Part shown: positions 1 to 7,094 of the stretch, piece after piece
How the letters are laid out: the number at the start of each line of letters is the position of its first letter
Position numbering within the stretch: position 1 is the stretch's first letter
From: Bacillota bacterium
GTDB taxonomy: Bacteria > Bacillota > Clostridia > Christensenellales > Borkfalkiaceae
Assembly: GCA_003343805.1 (NCBI GenBank)
Contig: QAKM01000035.1
Location: forward strand, 1 to 28,888
Direction of reading: 5' to 3'
Length of the DNA: 28,888 nt
Program-made: the position numbers and the translations under genes
The notes under the pieces: model-generated
Databases searched by the model: none
Told to the model about the DNA's origin: nothing
Seen by the model: only the letters and a program-made list of their open reading frames with translations

Positions 1-2148
1 GGCATCACCGTCTCCCACCTTCGTTTCGGCAAGACGCCCATCCAGAGCGAATACCTCATCGACGCGGCGGACTTCATCGCCTGCCACAACCCCTCCTACA
101 TCATCCGCTATGACATGGTCAGCGACCTCAAAGACGGCGGTTCCTTCCTCCTCAACGCTCCCTGGACGAGCATCGAAGAGCTCGAAGTCAACCTGCCTGC
201 CAAGGTCAAGAACACCCTCGCAAAGAAGCACGCGAAGCTGTATGTCATCGACGCGATCTCCATTGCGGCGAAGCTCGGCCTCCGCGGCAGGACGAACACC
301 ATCCTGCAGTCGGCGTTCTTCCTCATCAACGAGCAGATCATGCCCTACACCGAGGCGGTCGACCTCATGAAGAAGATGGCGTACAAGTCCTTCGCAAGAA
401 AGGGCGACGCCGTCGTGCAGATGAACTACAACGCGATCGACTCCGCAAAGGAGCACCTCGTCCAGATCGACATCCCCGAATCGTGGGCAACGACGACGGA
501 AGGCGCGGAGATGATCAAGCTCGCAGACAACGACTACTTCAAGAACGTCATCGCGCCCATCCTCGCGCTCGAAGGCGATAAGCTGCCTTCCTCCGCCTTC
601 AATGCGGACGGTTCCGTCCCCACCGGCACGACCAAGTTCGAAAAGCGCGGCGTTGCCGTCATGGTGCCCAAGTGGGTCAAGGAAAACTGCGTGCAGTGCA
701 ACCAGTGCTCCTTCGTCTGCCCGCACGCCTGCATCCGTCCCGCCCTCGTTGCGGAAGGCGCAGCAAAGCCCGCAGACTTCGACACCAAGCCCGCGACCGG
801 CATCAAGGGCTATGAGTTCCGTATGCAGGTCTCCCCGCTCGACTGCATGGGCTGCGGCGTGTGCGCAGAGGTCTGCCCCGGCATGAAGGGCAACAAGGCG
901 CTCGTCATGACCCCGTTTGCAGAGCTCGAAGTCAAGGAAGCCGCAAATTGGGAATATGCCGTCGATCTGCCTGAAGTCGACCTTTCCGAAGTCAAGATGG
1001 CAGACGTCAAGAAGAGCCAGTTCACCCCTTCGCTCTTCGAGTTCTCCGGCGCGTGCGCAGGCTGCGGCGAGACGCCTTACGTCAAGGTCGTCACCCAGCT
1101 CTTCGGCGATCGGATGATCATCGCGAACGCGACGGGCTGCTCGTCCATCTACGGCGGCTCCTCCCCTACCTGCCCCTACACCGTCAACAAGCAGGGCCAC
1201 GGCCCCGCATGGGCAAACTCCCTCTTCGAGGACAACGCAGAGTTCGGCTACGGCATGAACCTCGCTTACAAGGCAAGAAGAGAGACCCTCAAAGAGAAGG
1301 TCGCAAAGCTTGCAGAAGCTTGGGCGGGCTATGAAGAGGGCAAGGCTGCCTGCGAGGCGTGGATCGGGAACATGAACGACGCCGAAGGCAGCAAGAAGGC
1401 TGCGGCAGCGCTTATCAAGGCTTGCGAAGGCTGCAAGGACTGCGGCTGCGAAGCGGATGCGCTCGTCAAGGAAGTGCTCGCGGATAAGGACTGCCTCGTC
1501 AAGAAGTCCTTCTGGATCATCGGCGGCGACGGCTGGGCTTATGATATCGGTTACGGCGGCCTCGACCACGTCCTTGCCTCCGGCGAAGACGTCAACGTGC
1601 TCGTCCTCGATACCGAGGTCTACTCCAACACGGGCGGCCAGGCAAGTAAGTCCACCCCCATCGGCGCGGTCGCGAAGTTCGCATCGAGCGGCAAGCGCGT
1701 GAAGAAGAAGGACCTCGGCATGATCGCGGCGACCTACGGCTATGTGTATGTCGCTCAGTGCGCGATGGGCTCGGACAAGGCACAGCTCGTCAAAGCCCTC
1801 AAGGAAGCAGAGGCTTACCACGGCCCTTCGCTCATCATCTGCTACGCGCCCTGCATCAACCACGGCATCAACATGACGAAGTCGCAGGCAGAGGAGAAGG
1901 CGGCAGTCGACTGCGGTTACTGGCAGCTCTTCCGCTACAACCCCGAACTTGCCAAGGAAGGCAAGAACCCCTTCGTCCTCGATTCCAAGGATCCCACGGG
2001 CGATTACCAGGCGTTCATCCTCGGCGAGACGCGCTACGCTTCCCTCAAGAAGACGCAGCCCGCCGTTGCAGAGGAGCTCTTCAAGGAGACCGAAGAGGCT
2101 TCCAAGGAGCGCCTTGCAGGCTACAAGCACCTCGCTGCAAGAGAGTAA
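1..2148 (+). CDS. nifJ: Pyruvate:ferredoxin (flavodoxin) oxidoreductase, 3' part (5' end outside window)
   Basis: The reading frame is open from base 1, so the gene starts upstream; 715 residues are visible of a family usually near 1170-1190. The enzyme oxidatively decarboxylates pyruvate to acetyl-CoA and CO2 in the cytoplasm and reduces ferredoxin, a core step of anaerobic metabolism. The fragment opens in the region with the motif TVSHLRFGK. It then shows two 4Fe-4S ferredoxin motifs, CVQCNQCSFVCP (about nt 688-723) and CMGCGVCAEVCP (about nt 844-879). The thiamine-diphosphate domain follows, with GACAGCGET, NATGCSSIYGG, GGDGWAYDIG and VYSNTGGQ. A Cys-rich stretch with CEGCKDCGC lies in the linker before GGDGW. 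The stop is TAA at 2146, followed by a strong terminator, so this is the end of its transcription unit. Family assignment is very secure; the symbol follows common usage. Confidence 0.97.
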   Translation, partial: GITVSHLRFGKTPIQSEYLIDAADFIACHNPSYIIRYDMVSDLKDGGSFLLNAPWTSIEELEVNLPAKVKNTLAKKHAKLYVIDAISIAAKLGLRGRTNTILQSAFFLINEQIMPYTEAVDLMKKMAYKSFARKGDAVVQMNYNAIDSAKEHLVQIDIPESWATTTEGAEMIKLADNDYFKNVIAPILALEGDKLPSSAFNADGSVPTGTTKFEKRGVAVMVPKWVKENCVQCNQCSFVCPHACIRPALVAEGAAKPADFDTKPATGIKGYEFRMQVSPLDCMGCGVCAEVCPGMKGNKALVMTPFAELEVKEAANWEYAVDLPEVDLSEVKMADVKKSQFTPSLFEFSGACAGCGETPYVKVVTQLFGDRMIIANATGCSSIYGGSSPTCPYTVNKQGHGPAWANSLFEDNAEFGYGMNLAYKARRETLKEKVAKLAEAWAGYEEGKAACEAWIGNMNDAEGSKKAAAALIKACEGCKDCGCEADALVKEVLADKDCLVKKSFWIIGGDGWAYDIGYGGLDHVLASGEDVNVLVLDTEVYSNTGGQASKSTPIGAVAKFASSGKRVKKKDLGMIAATYGYVYVAQCAMGSDKAQLVKALKEAEAYHGPSLIICYAPCINHGINMTKSQAEEKAAVDCGYWQLFRYNPELAKEGKNPFVLDSKDPTGDYQAFILGETRYASLKKTQPAVAEELFKETEEASKERLAGYKHLAARE

Positions 2149-2179
2149 AAATAAGCGGTTTTCACCGCTGAGAGAAGAA

Positions 2180-2210
2180 GAGGCGGCTCGCATGAGCCGT
2201 CTCTCTTTTT
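2180..2210 (+). terminator. Intrinsic terminator of the PFOR gene
   Basis: A 10-bp stem (2180-2189 with 2194-2203, one G-T pair) with a GCAT loop is followed by TCTTTTT. It lies 32 bases after the stop codon. Confidence 0.9.
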
Positions 2211-2225
2211 GTTTTTCCTTTCGAT

Positions 2226-2259
2226 GGGGCATGGATATTCCATGCTCCTCTTGTTTTTT
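2226..2259 (+). terminator. Boundary hairpin of the Rhs array (left edge)
   Basis: A 10-bp stem GGGGCATGGA / TCCATGCTCC (one G-T pair) with a 3-nt loop is followed by a T-rich run at 2250-2259. It is the same element as the hairpins at 3535, 4844, 6190 and 7845. Confidence 0.75.
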
Positions 2260-2265
2260 GGGGGA

Positions 2266-2294
2266 TTGACAATAGAGAGAACGAGGCGTATAAT
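2266..2294 (+). promoter_or_regulatory. Consensus sigma-A promoter of Rhs cassette 1
   Basis: TTGACA (2266-2271), a 17-bp spacer and TATAAT (2289-2294) match the consensus perfectly. The block GAACGAGGCGTATAATATAG around the -10 is conserved at cassettes 2 and 4. Confidence 0.85.
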
Positions 2295-2327
2295 ATAGTC
2301 AAGCGCAGTTGCGCCTGGGGGAATCTC

Positions 2328-3062
2328 TTGGAGGAGCCGACGAACGGCGTTTTACTTGCTAACCCCTTCCGTTACCGCGGATACTACTACGATTCGTCCA
2401 TCGGGCTCTACTATCTGAACAGCCGTTACTACGACCCCGAGACGGGCAGATTCCTGAACGAAGATCTTGTCAGCTATCTCGAGCCCGAGACGATCGGCGG
2501 TATCAACCTGTACGCCTACTGCCTGAACGATCCCGTCAACTATGTTGATCCAACCGGACATAAAGCTGAATGGTGGCAGTGGCTCATTTCGGGCATTGAG
2601 ATTGTTGCCGGAATTGCCTTGATTGCTACAGGCGTCGCTTCTGGAGTGGGAATTGGATTGATTGGGCTTGGTGTAGGTTCGATGATCAGCGGTGCACTTA
2701 ATGAAAGCAACGGGGGGAGCTTCTTTGTCGGATGGTTCAGCGGACAAATAGGAGGTGGACTTTCTCTAATTCCATATGTTGGACCTGCATTAGGAGGCTT
2801 CGTCGGTTCAGTCGTCACAGATTGGATTGATAAAGGGTGGAATAATGTGGATTGGGAAAAGGCTCAATGGAGTGGCTTCTTTGGGTTTTTATTAGGTGCT
2901 CCCTATATTGATGATGTGACAGATGTTTTTATTAATTTTATGCAAGCCAAAAACTCTATTTTTATTAGCTTAATTAGTAGTTTAATAGATTATTTTGGGG
3001 GAAACAAGTACGATGAAAATCAAAAAAGAAAAATTTCATATTTTCCCGCACGTTACTGTTAG
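2328..3062 (+). CDS. Orphan Rhs tip, cassette 1 (glycine-rich hydrophobic toxin-like C-terminus)
   Basis: Residues 1-75 are the end of an Rhs core (NPFRYRGYYYD, LYYLNSRYYDPETGRF, YLEPETIGGINLYAY, DPTGH). The remaining ~170 residues begin KAEWWQW and are hydrophobic and glycine-rich (GIALIATGVASGVGIGLIGL), so they could insert in a membrane. The proposed start is TTG at 2328, preceded by GGGGGA, which could act as a ribosome site. The upstream frame is open back to the promoter, so the start is uncertain. The last ~16 residues are read across the start of the immunity gene in another frame. The homologous cassette 3 stops before that point, so a small indel may have removed the original stop. 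It is homologous to cassette 3. The toxin function is inferred from position, not from a recognised catalytic motif. Confidence 0.75.
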   Translation: MEEPTNGVLLANPFRYRGYYYDSSIGLYYLNSRYYDPETGRFLNEDLVSYLEPETIGGINLYAYCLNDPVNYVDPTGHKAEWWQWLISGIEIVAGIALIATGVASGVGIGLIGLGVGSMISGALNESNGGSFFVGWFSGQIGGGLSLIPYVGPALGGFVGSVVTDWIDKGWNNVDWEKAQWSGFFGFLLGAPYIDDVTDVFINFMQAKNSIFISLISSLIDYFGGNKYDENQKRKISYFPARYC

Positions 3063-3525
3063 TATATGGCTGCACTTGATGGTGTTTCTGGTGTTTATCC
3101 TTCTTGCGGAGATTTTGGGTCGGGAGAACGGAGCAGAATTTGAACGGGCGAGGCTGATTTTGTTCATCGTGTACCCTATCTGTTTTCTCGGAATGGTACT
3201 GTTGTTGAATGTGTTCTTCTGGAATGCTGTTGTCACATTGGATTCCAAGGGGATGCGCCAACGGCAGGGGAGAAAGGTGTATGTGTGGCGATGGGACGAA
3301 GTTTTAAATGTGACATGCAAAACAAAACGTCCGTGGCTGTTTAGAAGCGGTCAAGCTGCTGTTTTAGCGCCAAAGTTCAAGTTTATCTCTTCTGCACATG
3401 GCAGAAAGCTGACGATCGTCATGGAAAAATATACGCGGAATGCCTTTTTCCAAATATGTCCCAACGAAGCATTGTGTCAGAAGTGCCGAGACCTCTTAGC
3501 GGATTGTAATTTCAGCTATATTTGA
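3013..3525 (+). CDS. Immunity-like membrane protein of cassette 1
   Basis: This 170-residue protein overlaps the 3' end of the Rhs tip by 50 bases, as expected for a toxin/immunity pair. Two hydrophobic segments (WLHLMVFLVFILLAEILG and FIVYPICFLGMVLLLNVFF) are followed by a soluble domain with KVYVWRWDEVLNV and a Cys-containing tail (CPNEALCQKCRDLL). The layout resembles two membrane helices plus a small PH-like beta domain, which is inference. It is clearly homologous to the product of 5659-6177 (shared LLNVFFWNAVV, WRW, RKCQDLL/QKCRDLL-type end). ATG 3013 is preferred because GGGGA lies 11 bases upstream; a TTG at 2995 would add six residues with no ribosome site. The partner is inferred to be the cassette 1 toxin. 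Confidence 0.75.
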   Translation: MKIKKEKFHIFPHVTVSIWLHLMVFLVFILLAEILGRENGAEFERARLILFIVYPICFLGMVLLLNVFFWNAVVTLDSKGMRQRQGRKVYVWRWDEVLNVTCKTKRPWLFRSGQAAVLAPKFKFISSAHGRKLTIVMEKYTRNAFFQICPNEALCQKCRDLLADCNFSYI

Positions 3526-3534
3526 TTGAAAAAA

Positions 3535-3560
3535 GGAGCACGGAGAAATCCGCGCTCCTT
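3535..3560 (+). terminator. Boundary hairpin after cassette 1
   Basis: GGAGCACGGA (3535-3544), loop GAAA and TCCGCGCTCC (3549-3558) form a 10-bp stem with one mismatch, 10 bases after the immunity stop. The T run is short, so termination may be partial. Confidence 0.65.
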
Positions 3561-3577
3561 TGGCCGTGCTTGGGGGA

Positions 3578-3606
3578 TTGACAACGGGGAGAACGAGGCG
3601 TATAAT
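3578..3606 (+). promoter_or_regulatory. Consensus sigma-A promoter of Rhs cassette 2
   Basis: TTGACA (3578-3583), 17 bp and TATAAT (3601-3606), in the same sequence block as cassettes 1 and 4. It starts 20 bases after the preceding hairpin. Confidence 0.85.
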
Positions 3607-3636
3607 ATAGTCAAGCGCGGTCGCGTTTAGGGCAAT

Positions 3637-4398
3637 TTGTTAGAAGAGCCCGCAAGCGGGATCATGTCTGAAAATCCCTTCCGCTACCGCGGGTATTACT
3701 ACGATACTTCCATCGGGCTCTACTATCTGAACAGCCGTTACTACGACCCTGAGACGGGCAGATTCCTGAATGAAGATCTTGTCAGCTATCTTGAACCCGA
3801 AACGATCGGCGGCATCAACCTGTACGCCTACTGCTTAAACGATCCTGTCAACAACATCGACCCCAGCGGACATTTTGTGCTCTCGTTACTCATTGCTTTG
3901 ACCGTGACGGGAGCTGTGGTCGGCGGGGCGACAGCGGGACTGATCGCAAGCAGCAATGGGGCTCAGGGCTGGGAACTTGCAGGATCGATCTTAGGCGGAG
4001 CGCTGCTTGGCGGGGCGATCGGTGCATTCGCTGGGCTCGGGCTTCCGATGATCGGTGGCGCGGCCGGTGGGGCAATGGCTATTGCAGGCGGTGGTATTGC
4101 CAGTGGTGGAGCAGCTGGTGGCGCGATAGCAATTTCTGCGGTCGGGTTAAGCGTGTGTATTTTTTCATTGACCCTCTTGTTTTCACGAATCGTCGAGGGA
4201 AATGGGTATCGAATCGATCATCATTATCTCAATGATCATGATCCGATTCATGTCCATATTTCTGGAGACCAGGGGCAGACTAAGGTCGATTTGAATGGTA
4301 ATCCACTGCCTGGACAGCGACCCATGACAGTTGGAGAAAGAAAAATATTTTGGAGATACATCGACAAAATAAAAGATGCTTTAAAACGTTGGTTGTAA
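3637..4398 (+). CDS. Orphan Rhs tip, cassette 2 (His-rich toxin-like C-terminus)
   Basis: The first ~77 residues are the shared Rhs core end, closing with NNIDPSGH. A long Gly/Ala-rich hydrophobic segment follows (about residues 80-185, GGATAGLIASSNGAQ, GGAAGGAMAIAGGG). The C-terminal ~60 residues are soluble and start with HHYLNDHDPIHVHI, end with ALKRWL, and look like the active tip. The dense histidines would suit a metal-dependent or nuclease-type activity, but I do not recognise the family with certainty. The upstream frame has a stop (TAG, at about 3628-3630), so translation must begin at the TTG at 3637, with only a weak AGGG ribosome site. The low start quality means in-place expression may be weak. 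Confidence 0.75.
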   Translation: MLEEPASGIMSENPFRYRGYYYDTSIGLYYLNSRYYDPETGRFLNEDLVSYLEPETIGGINLYAYCLNDPVNNIDPSGHFVLSLLIALTVTGAVVGGATAGLIASSNGAQGWELAGSILGGALLGGAIGAFAGLGLPMIGGAAGGAMAIAGGGIASGGAAGGAIAISAVGLSVCIFSLTLLFSRIVEGNGYRIDHHYLNDHDPIHVHISGDQGQTKVDLNGNPLPGQRPMTVGERKIFWRYIDKIKDALKRWL

Positions 4399-4407
4399 AG
4401 GATGGCT

Positions 4408-4803
4408 ATGTACTTTCATAATCGTTATGGGCTTCATGATACACAGATAACAAAGATTAGTGCGACAAATGATTTGATTGATTTGGAATTTAGAAATGGT
4501 ATTTATAATCTTGATTCTACAAACAAAGAAACGGACCTTACAAAATGTTGTCATGTTTTGATTCAGATCAGCAATCCTAATATAGAAACCTGTGTTGAAA
4601 TCATAAAGGTTAAGAAGAGGAAGCTGCATTATATCAGCCTTGCTGAATTGCAGGAAATGATGACCCATTCGGTATTTGAAGTGGAGTTGGATTTATATTC
4701 AAACTTCAACAATGCTATTATGTTGATTGGATATATAGCCAGTCATAAAATTGTCTTTACAATATATGAATCAATTGATTTTAGAATTTCTATTTCAAGA
4801 TAG
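4408..4803 (+). CDS. Immunity-like protein of cassette 2
   Basis: This small protein of 131 residues directly follows the cassette 2 toxin (9 bases after its stop) and is therefore the likely cognate antitoxin. It is soluble, starts MYFHNRYGLHDTQITKI and contains DLIDLEFRNGIYNLD. It appears to be mainly beta strands, like many small Rhs/polymorphic-toxin immunity proteins. ATG 4408 is preferred because AAAGGA lies 5 bases upstream; an in-frame ATG at 4402 overlaps that site and would add two residues. The gene is clearly AT-rich compared with nearby core genes, a common sign of horizontal origin. The exact family is not recognised. Confidence 0.7.
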   Translation: MYFHNRYGLHDTQITKISATNDLIDLEFRNGIYNLDSTNKETDLTKCCHVLIQISNPNIETCVEIIKVKKRKLHYISLAELQEMMTHSVFEVELDLYSNFNNAIMLIGYIASHKIVFTIYESIDFRISISR

Positions 4804-4843
4804 AGTAATATTACTCATTAGATTCTGAAAACACAACCCAAAG

Positions 4844-4871
4844 GGAGCACGGAGAAATTCGTGCTCCTTTT
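4844..4871 (+). terminator. Boundary hairpin after cassette 2
   Basis: GGAGCACGGA (4844-4853), GAAA loop and TTCGTGCTCC (4858-4867) are followed by TTTT. The stem is 10 bp with one G-T pair. Confidence 0.75.
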
Positions 4872-4886
4872 GCCGTATAATGGGGA

Positions 4887-4915
4887 TTGACAAGTTGCTC
4901 ATTTTGTAGTATCAT
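4887..4915 (+). promoter_or_regulatory. Promoter of Rhs cassette 3 (divergent form)
   Basis: The -35 TTGACA (4887-4892) lies in the same GGGGATTGACAA context as the other cassettes. The sequence then diverges, and the best -10 at 17 bp is TATCAT (4910-4915). This suggests a weaker promoter than at cassettes 1, 2 and 4. Confidence 0.55.
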
Positions 4916-4948
4916 GAAGATGTAGGCGGCACGCTGATCGGTGAGTAT

Positions 4949-5662
4949 GTGTACGACGCGTGGGGGAATCTTTTAGAGGAGCCGACGAACGGCGTTTTAC
5001 TTGCCAACCCCTTCCGTTACCGTGGGTACTACTATGATACGTCCATCGGGCTTTACTACCTGAACAGCCGCTACTACGACTCCGAGACGGGCAGGTTTCT
5101 GAACGAAGATCTTATCAGTTATCTTGAACCCGAAACGATCGGCGGCATCAATCTGTACGCCTACTGCTTAAACGATCCTGTCAACTATATTGATCCAACC
5201 GGGCATAAAGCTGAATGGTGGCAGTGGCTCATTTCGGGCATTGAGATTGTTGCCGGAATTGCCTTGATTGCTACGGGTACTTTTTCCGCGTTGGGTGCAG
5301 GTCTTATTGCTCTTGGTGTTGGTTCTATGATTAGTGGTGCTGTTAATGAAAGCACTGGTGGCAGCTTTATGGCTGGTTGGTTAGGGGGGCAGGTCGGAGG
5401 GATCTTCTCTTTAATACCAGTCGCTGGTCCAGCCATAGGGGCTTTTTCCGGCTCTGTTGTGACCGACTGTATTGACAAAGGTCAAAATAATATTGATTGG
5501 TCGAAAGCCGTAGTGAGTGGCGTTTTTGGATTTTTATTGGGTATGCCATATATTGATTTGGGTAGTGATATCGTAATCAATTTACTACAAGCTAAAAATT
5601 CCATTCTGATCGGGTTTGTTCATAATTTAATTGATTCCCTTTGGGGGAGAGAGGAGCCTTGA
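4949..5662 (+). CDS. Orphan Rhs tip, cassette 3 (homologue of cassette 1)
   Basis: A 237-residue Rhs tip. Its core is longer than in the other cassettes: the open frame upstream reads GGTLIGEYVYDAWGNLLEEP, typical Rhs sequence, back to a TAG at 4907. GTG 4949 is the first usable start in frame and has GGTGAG just upstream. After DPTGH, the first ~24 residues (KAEWWQWLISGIEIVAGIAL) are identical to cassette 1 and nearly identical at the DNA level; the rest is homologous but diverged. The C-terminal region is hydrophobic and Gly-rich, without a recognised catalytic motif. It ends SLWGREEP, and its TGA overlaps the TTG start of the immunity gene. Confidence 0.75.
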   Translation: MYDAWGNLLEEPTNGVLLANPFRYRGYYYDTSIGLYYLNSRYYDSETGRFLNEDLISYLEPETIGGINLYAYCLNDPVNYIDPTGHKAEWWQWLISGIEIVAGIALIATGTFSALGAGLIALGVGSMISGAVNESTGGSFMAGWLGGQVGGIFSLIPVAGPAIGAFSGSVVTDCIDKGQNNIDWSKAVVSGVFGFLLGMPYIDLGSDIVINLLQAKNSILIGFVHNLIDSLWGREEP

Positions 5663-6177
5663 AAAAAAGAAAGACGAAGAAAAATTATATTTTTCCGCAC
5701 GCTTCAAGCAGCGCATTCCTGCATATAGCGGTTTTGGTTTTTGGTACTGTCGCGATCGTGATCTTAGAGCGCGATCTTGGCGAACAATTCTCCTATGTGA
5801 TCTTGATTTGCGCGAGCGTGTTTCCCGTGATACTCGTGTTAATGGCAGTTTTGTTGAATGTTTTCTTTTGGAACGCGGTCGTCGTGATCGATGACGAAGG
5901 AATGCACCAGCGTCGCGGCCTCCACGTCTATTCTTGGCGGTGGAAGGAAATTCAAACGGTGAAATGCAAAACGCAAAGACCTCGTCCGTTTCGTTCAGCC
6001 CAATGGAGCGCAAGGTTTTCTCCCAAATTCAGATTTCGTTCCATAACACACGGGAAGGAGCTGGCGATCGTAATGGAGTACGGCGTCCGGAAGCGTTTCT
6101 TTCAGCGGTGTCCGGATGAGATGCTGAAGAGGAAATGTCAAGACCTTTTGCGAGAATGTAATTTCTTCTATATCTGA
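5659..6177 (+). CDS. Immunity-like membrane protein of cassette 3
   Basis: This 172-residue homologue of the cassette 1 immunity protein has two N-terminal membrane segments (FLHIAVLVFGTVAIVIL and VILICASVFPVILVLMAVLL). A soluble domain follows with VYSWRWKEIQTVKC and the ending KCQDLLRECNFFYI. TTG 5659 is chosen because it overlaps the toxin stop as TTGA and is preceded by GAGAGG, giving translational coupling. A start at TTG 5641 would add six residues. Sharing of both toxin and immunity families between cassettes 1 and 3 supports a real cognate pair. The mechanism of protection is not visible in the sequence. Confidence 0.75.
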   Translation: MKKRKTKKNYIFPHASSSAFLHIAVLVFGTVAIVILERDLGEQFSYVILICASVFPVILVLMAVLLNVFFWNAVVVIDDEGMHQRRGLHVYSWRWKEIQTVKCKTQRPRPFRSAQWSARFSPKFRFRSITHGKELAIVMEYGVRKRFFQRCPDEMLKRKCQDLLRECNFFYI

Positions 6178-6189
6178 CCCATCCCAAGA

Positions 6190-6217
6190 GGAGTACGGAG
6201 AAATTCGTGCTCCTTTT
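6190..6217 (+). terminator. Boundary hairpin after cassette 3
   Basis: GGAGTACGGA (6190-6199), GAAA and TTCGTGCTCC (6204-6213) are followed by TTTT. It begins 12 bases after the immunity stop. Confidence 0.72.
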
Positions 6218-6233
6218 GCGGTGTTTTTAGGTA

Positions 6234-6262
6234 TTGACAACGGGGAGAACGAGGCGTATAAT
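6234..6262 (+). promoter_or_regulatory. Consensus sigma-A promoter of Rhs cassette 4
   Basis: TTGACA (6234-6239), 17 bp and TATAAT (6257-6262), nearly identical over ~60 bases to the cassette 2 promoter block. Confidence 0.85.
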
Positions 6263-6292
6263 ATAGTCTAGCGCGGTCGCGTTTAGGGCAAT

Positions 6293-7072
6293 TTGTTGAA
6301 GGAGCCGGAAAGCGATGTGCTTCTTGCCAACCCCTTCCGTTACCGTGGGTACTACTATGATACGTCCATCGGGCTCTACTACCTGAACAGCCGTTATTAC
6401 GACCCCGAGACGGGCAGATTCCTGAACGAAGATCTTGTCAGCTATCTTGAACCCGAAACGATCGGCGGCATCAACCTGTACGCCTATTGTCTGAACGATC
6501 CTGTCAACAACATCGACCCCAGTGGGCATTTTGTGATGCAGCATAATATGAGTAGATTAATTCATATGCGATCGATTATGGCAAAAAGCGATTTGTCTTG
6601 GTTTGCAGGTCATGTAAATTCGATTTCTAAATCACAGGAAATATATTTGCTATCGCTGGGTGTTTTAAGCTTTTCATATGCTATCTCCGCCTTTGAAGCA
6701 GATAGAGACAAATCATTCCTATATTCATATTCAGATCTAAATGGGACCCTTTCGTCGTATGGAATTGGGGCTAATGTCAGAGGTTGGTTTGGAATTCAAT
6801 TAGGGCTTTCTGTAGGTTTTTCTGATTGGCGCTTTTTACTCACAGGAAGAAATAGTCCGTTTGATTTCACAAGTTCTGTAAAGCTAACTCCATGGATAAC
6901 TTTTAATGCGTCAATAGGCCTGGGTGGACTTGGACTTGGGATTCCGTTTCAAAACGAGAATACGTCTCATGACTTCTCCATTCACATTCCACTGACGGGT
7001 ATAGCTGGAATGATATTAGCGTATTTTGGGGGCATAATTTTCCCTATTCTACTGCCTGGGTTCAGCTCTTAA
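6293..7072 (+). CDS. Orphan Rhs tip, cassette 4 (unrecognised C-terminus)
   Basis: The shared Rhs core end occupies residues 1-77 and closes with NNIDPSGH. The following ~180 residues are unrelated to the other three cassettes. They start FVMQHNMSRLIHMRS and run through alternating polar/hydrophobic stretches rich in Gly, Ser and aromatic residues (GIGANVRGWFGIQLGLSVGF, ASIGLGGLGLGIPF). They end in a hydrophobic helix (GMILAYFGGIIFPILLPGF). This could be a membrane-active toxin, but I recognise no family. As in cassette 2, a stop precedes the TTG start at 6293; a second TTG follows immediately. The tail is AT-rich compared with the core. Confidence 0.7.
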   Translation: MLKEPESDVLLANPFRYRGYYYDTSIGLYYLNSRYYDPETGRFLNEDLVSYLEPETIGGINLYAYCLNDPVNNIDPSGHFVMQHNMSRLIHMRSIMAKSDLSWFAGHVNSISKSQEIYLLSLGVLSFSYAISAFEADRDKSFLYSYSDLNGTLSSYGIGANVRGWFGIQLGLSVGFSDWRFLLTGRNSPFDFTSSVKLTPWITFNASIGLGGLGLGIPFQNENTSHDFSIHIPLTGIAGMILAYFGGIIFPILLPGFSS

Positions 7073-7094
7073 AGTAAAGTGATTGGAGACATAT

